Shown piece after piece: positions 53,609-61,773 of a DNA stretch of 64,000 bases. Source of the stretch: Cuneatibacter sp. NSJ-177 (lineage in GTDB: Bacteria; Bacillota; Clostridia; Lachnospirales; Lachnospiraceae). Location of the stretch: NCBI RefSeq assembly GCF_022867805.1, contig NZ_JALIFO010000002.1:310001-374000 (forward strand). Direction: 5' to 3'. A program made the translations under genes and the position numbers. The first letter of the stretch is position 1. Every line of letters begins with the position of its first letter. The notes under the pieces were generated by a model that was given only the letters and a program-made list of their open reading frames with translations, did no database searches and was not told where the DNA came from.

Positions 53609-54585
53609 TTATATTTGCTTTAATTTCTCTACGCAGCTCCGAAAGCGGAAATCATCCCGGATAAAATCAAACACCGGATTTTGTTCCAGCGCGGCCACGA
53701 TGGATGCTTTCACCAGCTTCGGCCCCCGCGGCGCCCTTGCTCCGAGGCTGAAATCCTGGAACCATTTTTCCAGGGAATAGAAATAATCGTCCCCGTGGAG
53801 CTCTAAGATGTCGTCCCGCTGGCAGACCGCCACAAACCGGTCCAGCGCGGCCAACGTCCGGTCCTTTTCCTTTCTCCCGGCGTATACCGTAGCGGCGATC
53901 AGGGATAGGCTTAAGGACGTGGTCGCATGGAGGCCGTCGAGCTGAAAGGCGCCGGCCACAGTGAAAAGCCGTTCTAAGGTAATGTCCTCCACTTCCTTCT
54001 GTCCGGGACACAGTGCCATATAGTTGATCAAATCCTGAATTAAGAACAACAGGTGCTGATAGGCTGTGATCAGGAATATTTCCTTGGCCCGGTCCGGGTT
54101 TCCCAATAACTGATAGGACGCGGCAATCAGTTCGGCATCCTGTGCCATCGGGAGGATATCCTCCCCCAGCACGTTCAGGGCTTCTGCCGCTCTGCCGGTC
54201 ATCAAATAAACATAAGCTTCCACATAAACAGCGTCATGAATCAACGCTGCGTCCCTGCTTTCCTCCGCCACCCGGCGGCAAAGCTCCAACGTCTCTTCCT
54301 GCAGCGCCGCGTCCGCCTGCAAATCACAGTTGTTTAAATAGAGCACCGCTACCTGCAACAAAAACGGAAAGCAGGAGTAATATTTTTTGACATATTCCCT
54401 TGATTTTTCCAGCGCCTCCGCCTTATTTTCACCGGTAAGCGCCTCCGCCAATTCCTGATAGATCTTGCGGATCGCCTCCTTGGTCAGCTGGGGCTCATAA
54501 CCGATCAGCTGATCCACGGAAATATTAAAAAGCGACGCCAGCTGGGGCAGAAGCAGAATATCCGGGTAGCTGTTTCCCGTCTCCC
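53609..54585 (-). pseudogene. XRE-TPR transcriptional regulator, 5' end lost to an inserted element
   Basis: About 325 codons remain. The reading frame enters at ETGNSYPDILLLPQLASLFNISVDQLIGYE, which in XRE regulators follows the HTH as the last helix (the usual form is ...WETGNSYPDI). The N-terminal 30 or so residues holding the first helices of the HTH are missing, and upstream DNA belongs to the element starting at about 54586. The remainder is a TPR-like helical array (CRRVAEESRDAALIHDAVYVEAYVYLMTGRAAEAL). An ATG at 54517 could start a shortened protein without DNA binding. It sits 12 bases before the PLDc_N/ABC operon, which it probably regulated. Confidence 0.85.
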
Positions 54586-54619
54586 TTAATTAAAGATATT
54601 GTTGGGTAAAAAAGAAAGG

Positions 54620-56242
54620 TCAGTCGATTTTGCCGATGAAGCGGTAGTAGATTTCTACTTCCTGCTCACGGCTTCCGTCCTCGCCCTTGACAGCTTCGTG
54701 GACGGTTATTTTTTCAATTAGAGTGTTCAGAAGTTCGGCGGTCAGCTCCACAGGGTTGACATACTGTTTCATCAGGGCAATCCACTTTTCAGCATCCGCT
54801 GCGGTCTGTACGGCGGCTTCCATCGTTTCGTGAAGCTGTCTTATTTTTGTTTCAAGCTCCTTTTGCTCGTTCTGGTACTTCTCGGACAGCATATTGAAGT
54901 TATACTCGGTTATGCGTCCGGCAGACCAGTCCTCATACATTTTAGCAAACAGCCCGTCAACCTCGGCTTTACGCTTCTCTGCCTTTTTCAGCTCCGCAGC
55001 CTGCTTTTTCTTCGCAGAGTTTCTTTCCCTGTCGCTGGCATTGAGCAGGCGTTTCAGCAGATTGTCCTCGTCTTTCTGTGCCAGCATAGACCAGTATTGC
55101 AGTCTTGCAAGCACATAGGCATACAGTACATCATAGCGGATATAGTGCATGGAACACTGGCGTAATCCCTGCCCGTGCTTGCTGCAATGGTAGTACCCGT
55201 ATGGGTTCTTATTCTGCTTGTTTTCCCCATAGGCTAAAGACCATCCGCAGTCTGCACATTTTATCAATCCTGCGAAAATCTGTGTCGTACCGTTTCTGCG
55301 TTTCCTGCGTCTGCTTGCAATCAGCTCCTGAACTTTTTGGAACACTTCTTCAGAAATGATGGCTTCGTGGGTATTTTCCACACGATACCATTCTTCCTGC
55401 GGCTTCCGCACCTTTTTCTTGTTCTTGAATGAAATGTTGCTCTGCTTGTTGTGAATGCTGTGACCGATGTAGGTTTCCTCTTTCAAAATGCTCTTGACCT
55501 GTGCTATCGTCCACGCATAGGCTTTTTCTGCGGGCGCACCGGCGTAGATATTGGCGAAAGTCCCGTATCTTTCATAGTTCAGCCAGCCGGGGGTAGGTAC
55601 TTTTTCCTCCACCAGAATCCGTGTAATGCTGGCGGCTCCACGCCCGTGTACAGCAAGGTCAAAAATCTTCTCTACAATCCAGCGTGTTTCCGGGTCGATC
55701 AGAAGATGACCTTTTTTGTCCGGGTCTTTTACATAGCCCAGCGGTGCATAGGCTCCATAGTGTGCGCCATTGGCAAATCTTGTGTGCATGGCAGCCTTGA
55801 CCTTTTTGCTGGTCTGTCGGGCGTGCATTTCATTCAGGATGTTTAAGAACGGTGCAAGCTCGCTTTCTCCGTTGATGGTGTCCACATTGTCATTGATGGC
55901 AATGTAGCGTACTCCCTTGCTGGGGAAATAGATTTCCGTGTACTGACCGGTCAGGATATAGTTTCTTCCCAGACGGGATAAGTCCTTTGTGACAACGCAG
56001 TTGATTTTCCCGTCTTCGATGTCATCAATCATCCTTTGGAAACTTGGACGCTCGAAATTTGTCCCACTCCATCCGTCGTCAATGTACTCGTCTACAACGG
56101 TCAGCCCATGCTCTGCGGCATACTGTCTAAGCATCATGCGCTGGGTCTGGATACTGCCGCTTTCCCCCTGTAATTCATCGTCACGGCTCAATCTCAAATA
56201 TAGTGCAGTGTTATAAATCGTTGTATTGTATGGTTGTTTCAC
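54620..56242 (-). CDS. Large serine recombinase (TnpX-like)
   Basis: A 540-residue recombinase for excision and integration of the second element. The nucleophile Ser is in LYLRLSRDD (about 18); then DDGWSGTNFERP, TKDLSRLGRNY, recombinase domain (about 160-290), zinc ribbon CADCGW ... YYHCSKHGQGLRQC (about 325-375), a long Lys/Glu coiled coil (about 395-480). GTG 56242 has GGAGG nine bases upstream. It shares length, order and motifs with the recombinase in feoB but differs clearly in sequence, so the two have separate targets. Confidence 0.93.
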   Translation of the reverse strand: MKQPYNTTIYNTALYLRLSRDDELQGESGSIQTQRMMLRQYAAEHGLTVVDEYIDDGWSGTNFERPSFQRMIDDIEDGKINCVVTKDLSRLGRNYILTGQYTEIYFPSKGVRYIAINDNVDTINGESELAPFLNILNEMHARQTSKKVKAAMHTRFANGAHYGAYAPLGYVKDPDKKGHLLIDPETRWIVEKIFDLAVHGRGAASITRILVEEKVPTPGWLNYERYGTFANIYAGAPAEKAYAWTIAQVKSILKEETYIGHSIHNKQSNISFKNKKKVRKPQEEWYRVENTHEAIISEEVFQKVQELIASRRRKRRNGTTQIFAGLIKCADCGWSLAYGENKQNKNPYGYYHCSKHGQGLRQCSMHYIRYDVLYAYVLARLQYWSMLAQKDEDNLLKRLLNASDRERNSAKKKQAAELKKAEKRKAEVDGLFAKMYEDWSAGRITEYNFNMLSEKYQNEQKELETKIRQLHETMEAAVQTAADAEKWIALMKQYVNPVELTAELLNTLIEKITVHEAVKGEDGSREQEVEIYYRFIGKID

Positions 56243-56272
56243 GGTTAAAAATCCTCCTTCTAAAAGAAACAA

Positions 56273-56320
56273 CCCACGCTTATACAATACTCGCTGGTAC
56301 AAGTATATCATAAGCGTGGG
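56273..56320. repeat. Long hairpin between tnpW and the recombinase
   Basis: CCCACGCTTAT (56273-56283) pairs perfectly with ATAAGCGTGGG (56310-56320), and inner ATACT/AGTAT pair too. On the minus strand a T-rich tail (GTTGTTTCTTTT) follows, so it may end or attenuate transcription from tnpW into the recombinase. Confidence 0.6.
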
Positions 56321-56349
56321 CTGATTGACAGTCGTTATTCCGTATTTTT

Positions 56350-56535
56350 TCAGGAAGCGGCGGCAGCGTGCTGGATCACATCTTCCAGCAGGCTGTCAAG
56401 CGGCTTCCCATCCTGTGCGAAATGCTCCGATACCTTGATACGGACTTTCCCCATGACAAAATACTGGGTGCCGTCTTTTTCGGTAAGCAGGGTGCCGCTG
56501 TTTTTGTTATTGCTCTCGTTTTTGCTTTTTGCCAT
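56350..56535 (-). CDS. tnpW: Transposon-encoded protein TnpW
   Basis: A 61-residue TnpW-family protein directly upstream of the recombinase: GTQYFVMGKVRIKVSEHFAQDGKPLDSLLEDVIQHAA. ATG 56535 follows GGAGG. The role is not known with certainty; the position points to control of excision or transfer. Confidence 0.88.
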   Translation of the reverse strand: MAKSKNESNNKNSGTLLTEKDGTQYFVMGKVRIKVSEHFAQDGKPLDSLLEDVIQHAAAAS

Positions 56536-56611
56536 AGGCAGTTACCTCCATAAATGAAATATGCCCGACAAGGGAATGTCAGACAGGTGTACAGCCGCAG
56601 ACTGTCTCCGT

Positions 56612-56796
56612 GTCAACCAAACCGTGTCAACCGGCAGAAAAGACTTTGAAAACAATCCATAGGCGCTCTATTATTACTTTTTACTTTTTCTTTGATTTCT
56701 TGGTTGACATGGTTGACAAAGGAGAGAAATGCCCCAAATATCAGGCTTTTCCCCGTCAACCGGCTGTCAACCAAAGCGTCAACCAAACTGTCAACC
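56612..56796. repeat. Iteron-like GTCAACC repeats
   Basis: GTCAACC at 56612, 56626, 56755, 56766, 56778 and 56790, and its complement GGTTGAC at 56702 and 56711; one more complement copy lies at 56880 inside the helicase gene. The last four plus-strand copies are spaced 11-12 bases, making a tandem array of about 12-bp units. The region lies next to replication genes and holds no gene (56536-56805). Confidence 0.7.
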
Positions 56797-56805
56797 GGTG
56801 GCTTT

Positions 56806-58203
56806 TCAGAATGGAAGTTCCATTTGCCGGGCTTCTTCTTCCGTGATTTCCTGAAAACCGTCCCCCTCCGGCGGAGCTTGGTTGACACGCTCCCAGCCTT
56901 TTTGAGAACCGTATTTCTTATACCGCTTCGGGCTTTTGTAGGCTACCCAGCCCTGTATGATGCCGCCCGCAATGCCGGTATTCATAATCTCGCAGATTGC
57001 CCGTGTCTCCCAGTCTGCCGGGGAATTTAAGTTCCCCAGCGCTTCCTCATAAAGCTGCTTGGAACATACCCTGTCGCCGGTGTAGTCCTCCAAATAGGCG
57101 TAGATCATGCCCGCCTGCGTGTCCTCCTGCATGAAGTCCTGCTGATGGGCGTTCAGGTATCGGTTCATTTCTATGCTGAATGACAGCTTATACTTCCCGC
57201 TGCGGTAAACCGTCATGGCTTCCGCCCACATCTGTTCGATATATGCCCTCGCTGCCGCTTCATCGTCCAGTATGTGAACCTCCGCCCGTTCTGGGTACAC
57301 CGTTACGGGGAGAAAGCGCCGGTTGCCAGTGCGGTCACGGGGTAAAAAGTCCTGCCGGTTGGTCGTCCCTCCAAATACACATTGCCGCAGCCGGTCTGCC
57401 GGGTGTGTCTCATACGGCACTTTGTAGGTTTCTTTCTGGCGGCTTAAGAATGACTTGATTTCCTCAATGCTCTTGGCGTTGGCTGTGGCAATCATCTCCG
57501 ACATCTCGATAATCCAATGCCCTTGCAGCTTACGGTACACGTTTTCATCGTCCAGCTTCTTCAAATCGTCTGAAAACCATTCGTCCCTGCCTGCCAGCAG
57601 CCGGAAAAAGGTAGATTTCCCGGCTCCCTGACCGCCAACCAGACAGAGCATGACCTCAAACTTGCTCCCCGGTCTGAATACCCGCCGGATGGCTCCCATC
57701 AGGAACAGTTTCAAGGCTTCATAGGTGTATTCGTCCGTATCGGCTCCCAGAAAGTGATGCAGGGCGTAACGGATGCGCTCTGTGCCGTCCCATTGCAGGC
57801 TGTTCAGGTAATCCCTGACCGGATGGTAGCGGTTTTCATTGGCAACAATCTTGATGGCGCTCTGCACCTTTTTCTCGCTGGTAAGCCCGTAATTTTCTTC
57901 CAGATACAAAAGCAGGTAGTTCATATCCATGTCGGTCAGCGTGGCACTGGTGCGCTCCCAGCCCAGCGGCTTCACAATGTCAACCTGCTCCGTCAAAAGG
58001 TTCAGGCGCAGCGCCCCACGGAACAGCGGGTCACGCTGGAACACCGTCAGGCAGTTTCGGATGCTGTTCTTCACGCCGCCTTTCTGCGTCCCCTCTAACG
58101 TCTCCCGGATTTCTGCCGGTGTCTGCGCCGGTTCCATTGTGTCCATCGTCCTTTTGACCGCTTCCTGCGTTTCCGGCGGCAAGCTCTGAAATTCGCTGTT
58201 CAA
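56806..58203 (-). CDS. VirE-like (virulence-associated E) replicative helicase/ATPase
   Basis: A 465-residue protein of the VirE-like P-loop family: Walker A GGQGAGKST (about 193), LDDENVYRKLQGHWIIEMSEM (Walker B region), FGGTTNRQDFLPRDRTGNRRFLPV (sensor region). Related proteins act as helicases in phage or mobile-element replication together with primases. TTG 58203 is preceded by AAAGGAGGTG nine bases upstream; the first 58 codons overlap the end of the primase gene in another frame. Confidence 0.88.
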   Translation of the reverse strand: MNSEFQSLPPETQEAVKRTMDTMEPAQTPAEIRETLEGTQKGGVKNSIRNCLTVFQRDPLFRGALRLNLLTEQVDIVKPLGWERTSATLTDMDMNYLLLYLEENYGLTSEKKVQSAIKIVANENRYHPVRDYLNSLQWDGTERIRYALHHFLGADTDEYTYEALKLFLMGAIRRVFRPGSKFEVMLCLVGGQGAGKSTFFRLLAGRDEWFSDDLKKLDDENVYRKLQGHWIIEMSEMIATANAKSIEEIKSFLSRQKETYKVPYETHPADRLRQCVFGGTTNRQDFLPRDRTGNRRFLPVTVYPERAEVHILDDEAAARAYIEQMWAEAMTVYRSGKYKLSFSIEMNRYLNAHQQDFMQEDTQAGMIYAYLEDYTGDRVCSKQLYEEALGNLNSPADWETRAICEIMNTGIAGGIIQGWVAYKSPKRYKKYGSQKGWERVNQAPPEGDGFQEITEEEARQMELPF

Positions 58204-58771
58204 GCCGCAACACCTCCTTTCCCTGTGCGGCGATCAATGCCGCTTTTTCTTCTATTTCTCCGTATAACAAAATATCCAAAAGGTATTCTGTGTAGCTTAT
58301 CCTCTGCAACGCTTCCACAAACAGAGGATGCCAGATGCCATCCTGCGGCTGTGGGGCGTATGCTGTTTTCCAATGCTCCAGCAGGCGCAGATAATCGCAT
58401 AGCACCCGGAAACAATACCGTTCCGTTTCCTTAAATCGCTGCTCCGCTGATTTTTGCCGGGGCTGTGACCTGTTGTGACGCTTCCTATCTGGCGGTGCAC
58501 TGCCGGATTTCTCATAGGAAACGCCGAAGTCCTCCGCAAGTCTGACCGCAGCTTCCCGTTTCCCCAATCCATGCAGCAAAGCGGCAAAGTCGATCACATC
58601 CCCGGAAGCTCCGCAGCCGAAGCAGTAAAAGTGGCTGTCCACTTTCATGCTGGGCGTGCGGTCATTGTGGAATGGACAGCAGACCATGCCGTTTCTCCCC
58701 ACCCGGATTCCATAGAATGAAGCAGCCTGCCGGGTGGTAACAGACTGTTTCACCGCTTCAAATACATTCAA
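58031..58771 (-). CDS. CHC2 zinc-finger DNA primase-like protein
   Basis: A 246-residue protein. The CHC2 zinc finger is at residues 30-60 (VCCPFHNDRTPSMKV...FYCFGCGASGDVIDF), as in DnaG-type primases, and a coiled-coil/polar C-terminus follows without a TOPRIM domain. It probably starts synthesis on the element's DNA with the VirE-like helicase. TTG 58771 has GGAGGGA six bases upstream. Its last 173 bp also encode the start of the helicase. Confidence 0.88.
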   Translation of the reverse strand: MNVFEAVKQSVTTRQAASFYGIRVGRNGMVCCPFHNDRTPSMKVDSHFYCFGCGASGDVIDFAALLHGLGKREAAVRLAEDFGVSYEKSGSAPPDRKRHNRSQPRQKSAEQRFKETERYCFRVLCDYLRLLEHWKTAYAPQPQDGIWHPLFVEALQRISYTEYLLDILLYGEIEEKAALIAAQGKEVLRLEQRISELAAGNAGSGQKDDGHNGTGADTGRNPGDVRGDAERRREEQHPKLPDGVPA

Positions 58772-58818
58772 GTGCTCCCTCCATAAAAATGCCGGTAGCG
58801 GTAAAGCTGCCGGTTATG

Positions 58819-60291
58819 TCATAGCTCCATCTCGTTCTTCTTTCTCTGCACTTCCTGCGGCTGCTCCCTCCGGCGCAGTGCGGTATCTACGGCGTTCTGC
58901 ACCTGCCGCAGCCGTATGACTTCCTCACGGAGCGGCTTGTGCTGCGGGGACAGTTCGGCATACTCTGTTTTTAACTGTGCGTATTCCTGTTTCCATGCTT
59001 TCAGGGCAATGGGTTTTCCATCCAGTTTTTCTTTCAAAATACGGCGGGCGGCATAAAACAGCCGTAACTCCGCACCGTGGGATGTTTCAAATTTCTCCCT
59101 CTGTTTCTTAAACTTGATATTGTTCAATTCCGTATGGACAGGTTTTAGCCGCTGGTAATTCTCGCCCTTCCTTATCAACTCCTGCAATTCCTTTATCCGG
59201 GCAGATTTCTTTTTCATGGAGCCGCTTAACGCTTCAAATTCTTCGCTGACAGAGGAAAGACGCTCCTGCAAATCCTCCAATGTGAGCAGCTTATTTTCTG
59301 TCAGATAATTGACGGCTTCGGCAAACTGCTTTAAGTTTCCGGTTCTGGCTTTATTGCTCCATGCCCCTGCGTTGCGCTGGTTGTAATAAGCGATCAGCAG
59401 GTCGGCAAGGTTCGGTATCTGCGGTTTGGAAAGTTCTTCTTTTACCTCTGCCATCCAGCCAAACAGGGCTTTGATCTTCTTTCTCACATCCTGTATGAGC
59501 CGGTTGGTGGCTTTAATCCAGCGGTTCAGTTCCCCTTTCTCGGTACGGATGCCCTTTGCTTCCATCTGCCGGACATTAGCGCCCTCGTGGACAGTAGGTA
59601 TCAGGTCAAGCCCCTGCCGCACATAGGAACGGTGGTCGATACGCACATCCAGCCCTTTTTCCTCAAATTTTGTATTAACGGCAACCGCCCACTGCTCCCG
59701 CCAGTGTTCCAGCGTTTCCGGCTCGTGCCAGTCGGTGGTATGGACAGCGTTAAACATATAATCGCCGTTTTTATCCCGGATTCGGTTTCCATCTTCATCA
59801 AGAAGATATTCACGCCGCTGTTTTTGTCCCCATGTGCCATCCGGGTTCAAGGGGCGCATGGTTGTCATCACATGGAAATGCGGGTTGGGGATGCCGCCGT
59901 CCTCTTTCTCCGGGCTGTGAAAAGCAAGGTCGGCAATCATGCCTTTTGCCACAAACTGCTCCTGCACGAACTTCCTCGCCAGCCCCATGTTTTCTTCCAG
60001 CGTCAATTCATTCTGCATGGCAATATCAAAGGAATAGGCAAGCTGGGCTTTTGGATGTTTCTCGCAGCTCTCCACAGCATTCCAGAGGGTCGCCCGGTCA
60101 AGATATATTTCCGGCGCATGGGGCGGCAACATGATTTCCGAAGCGATCACGCCGCCCTTTTTGGTGTAGTCGCTGACTTCCCCATAGTAGTTGCTGTAAA
60201 GACGCTCCCCGGCTCGGTAGGCTGCGCTGGCAATGGCGCTCTGACCGGCGCTGCGCTTTATCTGTGCGATTGAAAAATGATAAAGTGCTAT
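58819..60291 (-). CDS. MobA/MobL family relaxase
   Basis: The frame is 490 residues if translation begins at ATA 60291. It starts ALYHFSIAQIKRSAGQSAIASAAYRAGERLY, the MobA/MobL motif I with the candidate catalytic Tyr, then the HxH motif NPHFHVM, followed by a long helical C-terminus. It nicks the element at oriT for transfer by a helper conjugation system. No ATG, GTG or TTG lies between the in-frame TGA and motif I; the first normal candidates (GTG, then ATG 60150) would drop the catalytic N-terminus. So either AUA is used, coupled to the DUF3847 stop three bases earlier, or the gene is impaired. Confidence 0.85.
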   Translation of the reverse strand: MALYHFSIAQIKRSAGQSAIASAAYRAGERLYSNYYGEVSDYTKKGGVIASEIMLPPHAPEIYLDRATLWNAVESCEKHPKAQLAYSFDIAMQNELTLEENMGLARKFVQEQFVAKGMIADLAFHSPEKEDGGIPNPHFHVMTTMRPLNPDGTWGQKQRREYLLDEDGNRIRDKNGDYMFNAVHTTDWHEPETLEHWREQWAVAVNTKFEEKGLDVRIDHRSYVRQGLDLIPTVHEGANVRQMEAKGIRTEKGELNRWIKATNRLIQDVRKKIKALFGWMAEVKEELSKPQIPNLADLLIAYYNQRNAGAWSNKARTGNLKQFAEAVNYLTENKLLTLEDLQERLSSVSEEFEALSGSMKKKSARIKELQELIRKGENYQRLKPVHTELNNIKFKKQREKFETSHGAELRLFYAARRILKEKLDGKPIALKAWKQEYAQLKTEYAELSPQHKPLREEVIRLRQVQNAVDTALRRREQPQEVQRKKNEMEL

Positions 60292-60293
60292 TC

Positions 60294-60611
60294 TTAGTCA
60301 CCGCCTTTCTCCTGCCCGGAAATACGGGCGTGGTTCTCTGCGGCAGACCGGATGAAATATTCCGCCTGCGGCAGATTCAAAATGCTTTCCATGAGGGAAT
60401 AAAATTTCGTTTCGGTCAGCTCCTTTGTCTGCGGCGCAATGCTCTCAATGGCTGCCCCACGGGTAATCAGCCGGTGCGTCCTCTGTTGCCGGGAACCGCT
60501 TTCCAGATACGTCTGCCGGTTTTTCAAACGCTGCATTTTCCGCTTTTCCTGTTCCAGCAGAATGGTAGTTTTTTCATATTCCTGCTTCAACTGTTCCAAA
60601 GATTTCTCCAT
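60294..60611 (-). CDS. DUF3847 family protein
   Basis: A 105-residue protein: a basic coiled coil (LEQLKQEYEKTTILLEQEKRKMQRLKNRQTYLESGSRQQRTHRLITRGAAIESI) then a short C-terminal segment. Proteins of this type sit just before MobA/MobL relaxases and may be MobC-like accessory DNA-binding proteins (inference). ATG 60611 follows AAGGATG. It ends three bases before the relaxase frame. Confidence 0.8.
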   Translation of the reverse strand: MEKSLEQLKQEYEKTTILLEQEKRKMQRLKNRQTYLESGSRQQRTHRLITRGAAIESIAPQTKELTETKFYSLMESILNLPQAEYFIRSAAENHARISGQEKGGD

Positions 60612-60730
60612 GTTCTCACATCCTTTTCTTAGTAAGATAAAGAAAGACCATCCGCAGACAGTCTGTGTGTCAATGCTTCTATAAAACCCGATGAAAAGGG
60701 AAAAACGCAGAGCGGATTTCTCTTTTCGGC

Positions 60731-60830
60731 GGGTGCACAGGGGATAGCCGCTTTAGCGGCGCAAGGGGGTGCAGCCACCTTGTCGGAGCGAAGCGAACGC
60801 AGACCTCGGATTGCTGATTTCATCAGCGGC
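60731..60830. other. Candidate origin of transfer (oriT)
   Basis: A non-coding stretch upstream of the mob genes with several hairpins: GCCGC-TTTA-GCGGC (60747-60760), AAGGGGG-TGCAG-CCACCTT (60763-60781, one mismatch) and CTGAT-TTC-ATCAG just to the right. GC-rich, no ribosome site. Position and structure fit an oriT; a nick site cannot be named. Confidence 0.55.
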
Positions 60831-60897
60831 AGAGGTAAGCTCCGCAGGACGCACGATACGGGGCTGAAAGACCTGTATAGAAGTGCGCTTTTAGTTC

Positions 60898-61101
60898 CTA
60901 AGGGATTTTGCCGTTTCCGGCAGTCCTGACCTTTTTCTTGGAACGCTTGGAAAGATATTTTGGACAGTCAATCACAACCGCCCGGAAGCTCTGTTTACAT
61001 TTGTGCTGGCATTTCCGGCACAGTTCGTTGTAAGTGATACGGCTGCGGTCATTTAAGAAGAAAGACCATTCCAGCCGCCGCTTTTTGCTCATTCTTGCCA
61101 T
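60898..61101 (-). CDS. Small Cys-rich protein of mobile elements
   Basis: A 67-residue very basic protein with C-x2-C-x3-C and a fourth Cys later (ELCRKCQHKCKQSFRAVVIDCPKY), suggesting a metal site. It accompanies this type of element; function unknown. ATG 61101 has AAAGGAG upstream. Confidence 0.65.
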   Translation of the reverse strand: MARMSKKRRLEWSFFLNDRSRITYNELCRKCQHKCKQSFRAVVIDCPKYLSKRSKKKVRTAGNGKIP

Positions 61102-61246
61102 AACCGGCTCCTTTCTCCGTTTCTATCTGATGTACGCAGACAGGCGGTTTTTGTGTAGCGTTTCGGTATCATTTTCAAGGATTTTTCCCTCTGTATGCCC
61201 CTTTGGAAAGGGCGGCAGTATTGAGTCGGGGAATGATACTTCACGC

Positions 61247-61471
61247 TTATTTGTCGCTTCCCGGTACGGTTTCGGAGCCTTTTGCCATCCATTCAAAGAA
61301 AGCAATTTTGCTGACCTTGATAAGCCTGCCCCTGTGGAATGCCGGAAAGCCGGGGGTGTGTACCAGCTCATAGGCGCTCGCTCTTGAAATTCCCATAATC
61401 CGCTGGATGTCCGCCACATCTAAAACCAGCGGTAAATCCTCGTAGCTGTTCAATCTCTTTTTATCGTTCAT
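61247..61471 (-). CDS. Excisionase-family helix-turn-helix protein
   Basis: A 74-residue DNA-binding protein: LVLDVADIQRIMGISRASAYELVHTPGFPAFHRGRLIKVSKIAFFEWM is the MerR/Xis-like HTH_17 pattern. It probably directs excision or regulates the element. ATG 61471 is chosen; the longer frame to 61528 lacks support. Confidence 0.85.
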   Translation of the reverse strand: MNDKKRLNSYEDLPLVLDVADIQRIMGISRASAYELVHTPGFPAFHRGRLIKVSKIAFFEWMAKGSETVPGSDK

Positions 61472-61686
61472 TCTGTTCCTCCCATAAACCAAATAGGTTA
61501 AAATGCTTCCTGCTGCCGTTCTCCCCAAAAGCCGTTTTCCTGCCCCATTCCTGCGGTGTTTCCCTGCATTGGTGCGCCGGATGCGTCACTTCTCCTGCCG
61601 GTCATATCCCTTTTGGACGGTCATTCGCTTGTCAAGGTACTGTATGGTACGAAATTACCAACTGCAATCATCATAGCGGACTATCC

Positions 61687-61715
61687 TTGACAAAACAATG
61701 CTTATGCGATACCAT
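61687..61715 (+). promoter_or_regulatory. Promoter before the DUF6076 gene
   Basis: TTGACA (61687-61692), 17 bases, TACCAT (61710-61715). The transcript would start near 61722, which favours ATG 61774 as the start of the next gene. Confidence 0.5.
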
Positions 61716-61773
61716 GAGTGTAACGGATATAACCAAATTATATAATTACCATAAGCAAAGGCAGGGGATAGGG

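Noticed and set aside
56612-56796. CRISPR array
   Set aside because: Units of about 12 bp without spacers and in both orientations; iteron-like, not CRISPR.
60629-60823. 64-codon minus-strand frame across the candidate oriT
   Set aside because: No ribosome site, repeat-rich translation, and the DNA looks like structured oriT sequence.
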